A stretch of DNA of 7,089 bases, from positions 1-7,089 of the forward strand of contig DAOVQI010000164.1 in the NCBI GenBank assembly GCA_030628785.1, read 5' to 3'. Source of the DNA: Bacteroidota bacterium (lineage in GTDB: Bacteria; Bacteroidota; Bacteroidia; Bacteroidales; VadinHA17). Shown piece by piece: positions 6,756-7,089 of the stretch. The notes below the pieces were generated by a model that was not told where the DNA came from, did not search any database, and saw only the letters and a program-made list of their open reading frames with translations. Positions within the stretch are counted from its first letter, which is position 1; the number at the start of each line of letters is the position of its first letter. The position numbers were made by a program, and so were the translations under genes.

Positions 6756-6809
6756 CATAACTTGAAGTATCGGAATTTTAGAATGTTGTATGTGCTAAAA
6801 TCTCAAAAG

Positions 6810-7089
6810 TCAAACAATCATTATTCTCCCGAAGGGATGCATCTGGCAGGGAAAAGAAGTCCTTTTGACAGTCGCCAGAGGAATTACCCCGGAGGGGTAA
6901 AACAACAATAGCCCCTGGTAAGCGGAGCGCCTGCCCGAATAGTTCAGGCGGGCAACCCGGGGAAAATGGACATATAAAGAAAAAGTGCCGGAACTGCCGG
7001 TTTTAATTAGTGTCACAACCGTTTCATCCGGCGCAAAATGATAGTCCATACAATAAGTTTCGTTAGTTTCAGATGGTTTACATGATGTC
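6810..7089 (-). pseudogene. Possible lipoprotein start entering from the edge, running into the repeat element
   Basis: The minus-strand frame is open from the right edge to a TGA at 6812-6810. Read from the edge it begins TSCKPSETNETYC, followed by a beta-like stretch (DETVVTLIKTGSSGTFSLYVHF). Thr-Ser-Cys fits positions -2 to +1 of a lipobox, and Cys followed by Lys-Pro-Ser-Glu looks like the start of a mature lipoprotein; the signal peptide would lie outside the window. After about 40 residues the frame enters the GC-rich hairpin element, so the remaining C-terminus is repeat-encoded and unlikely to be native. It could equally be a chance frame. An internal ATG at 7049 is not a convincing start. 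Confidence 0.3.
6826..6962. repeat. GC-rich element of consecutive hairpins
   Basis: The element is visibly richer in G and C than its surroundings. Its stems in order are TCCC/GGGA (6827-6837, loop GAA); TCTGGC (6842-6847) with GCCAGA (6874-6879), enclosing AAAAG/CTTTT (6852-6866); TTACCCC (6884-6890) with GGGGTAA (6894-6900), loop GGA; and CCCCTGG (6912-6918) with CCCGGGG (6956-6962), one mismatch. The last pair encloses GCCTGCCCGAA (6929-6939) with TTCAGGCGGGC (6943-6953), which has one wobble and one mismatch. Its make-up suggests a dispersed intergenic repeat or a structured RNA. The words GCCCGAA and CAGGCGGGCA are shared with the hairpin at 4242-4273. Confidence 0.6.

Larger units (their letters stand above)
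6756..7089. other. Region after holA without a clear intact gene
   Basis: These 334 bases hold no gene I can assign with confidence. Immediately after holA, ATTTTAG (6775-6781) and CTAAAAT (6795-6801) could form a 7-bp stem with a 13-base loop, but no T-run follows. The GC-rich hairpin element fills 6826-6962. From about 6963 to the edge the DNA returns to AT-rich and carries only the open minus-strand frame listed separately. Confidence 0.7.

Noticed and set aside
6775..6801. Rho-independent terminator after holA
   Set aside because: The 7-bp AT-rich stem has a 13-base loop and no T-run, so it is too weak to call.

Overview
The window looks like chromosomal DNA from a member of the Bacteroidota. 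The evidence is AT-rich coding DNA, no Shine-Dalgarno sequences ahead of the starts, a perfect TAnnTTTG-type -7 box, PD40/OmpA envelope proteins of the PorE type, and a hsdR_N-like / amn / holA cluster that I recall as common in this phylum (memory, not checked here). No tRNA, rRNA, CRISPR array or intact transposase is visible.

Left half (1-4047, all on +): two tandem paralogous envelope proteins. The first is cut by the window edge and has PD40 repeats, a carboxypeptidase-regulatory-like beta domain and a SPOR-like tail. The second is complete (837 aa) and has a signal peptide, TPR-like helices, a PD40 propeller, the same beta domain, an OmpA-type peptidoglycan-binding domain and two SPOR-like repeats. 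The two differ mainly by the OmpA module and the number of SPOR-like repeats. Six bases after the second gene, in the same frame, a RimJ/RimL-type GNAT acetyltransferase begins at a TTG codon.

Middle (4048-4464): a gene-free stretch between two converging genes, packed with repeats. In order it holds an AT-rich inverted repeat, a 48-base element that can fold into a perfect three-way junction, a GC-rich hairpin with two mutually exclusive inner stems, and an 8-bp tandem repeat. The tandem repeat runs through the stop codon of the neighbouring minus-strand gene.

Right half (4447-6755): a small stand-alone PD-(D/E)XK protein with an HsdR N-terminal-type fold (minus strand) is divergent from a likely two-gene operon, short-form AMP nucleosidase (amn) followed by the DNA polymerase III delta subunit (holA). 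These look like ordinary core genes: nucleotide salvage, clamp loading, and a nuclease-like protein of unknown role.

Right edge (6756-7089): no clear intact gene. A GC-rich element made of consecutive hairpins follows holA and shares a motif with the hairpin in the middle repeat block. Beyond it, an open minus-strand frame entering from the edge could be the start of a lipoprotein whose 3' end is made of repeat sequence.

Most of the window is ordinary core genome. What deserves a second look is the repeat modules at gene 3' ends and the unusual domain make-up of the OmpA/SPOR protein pair.
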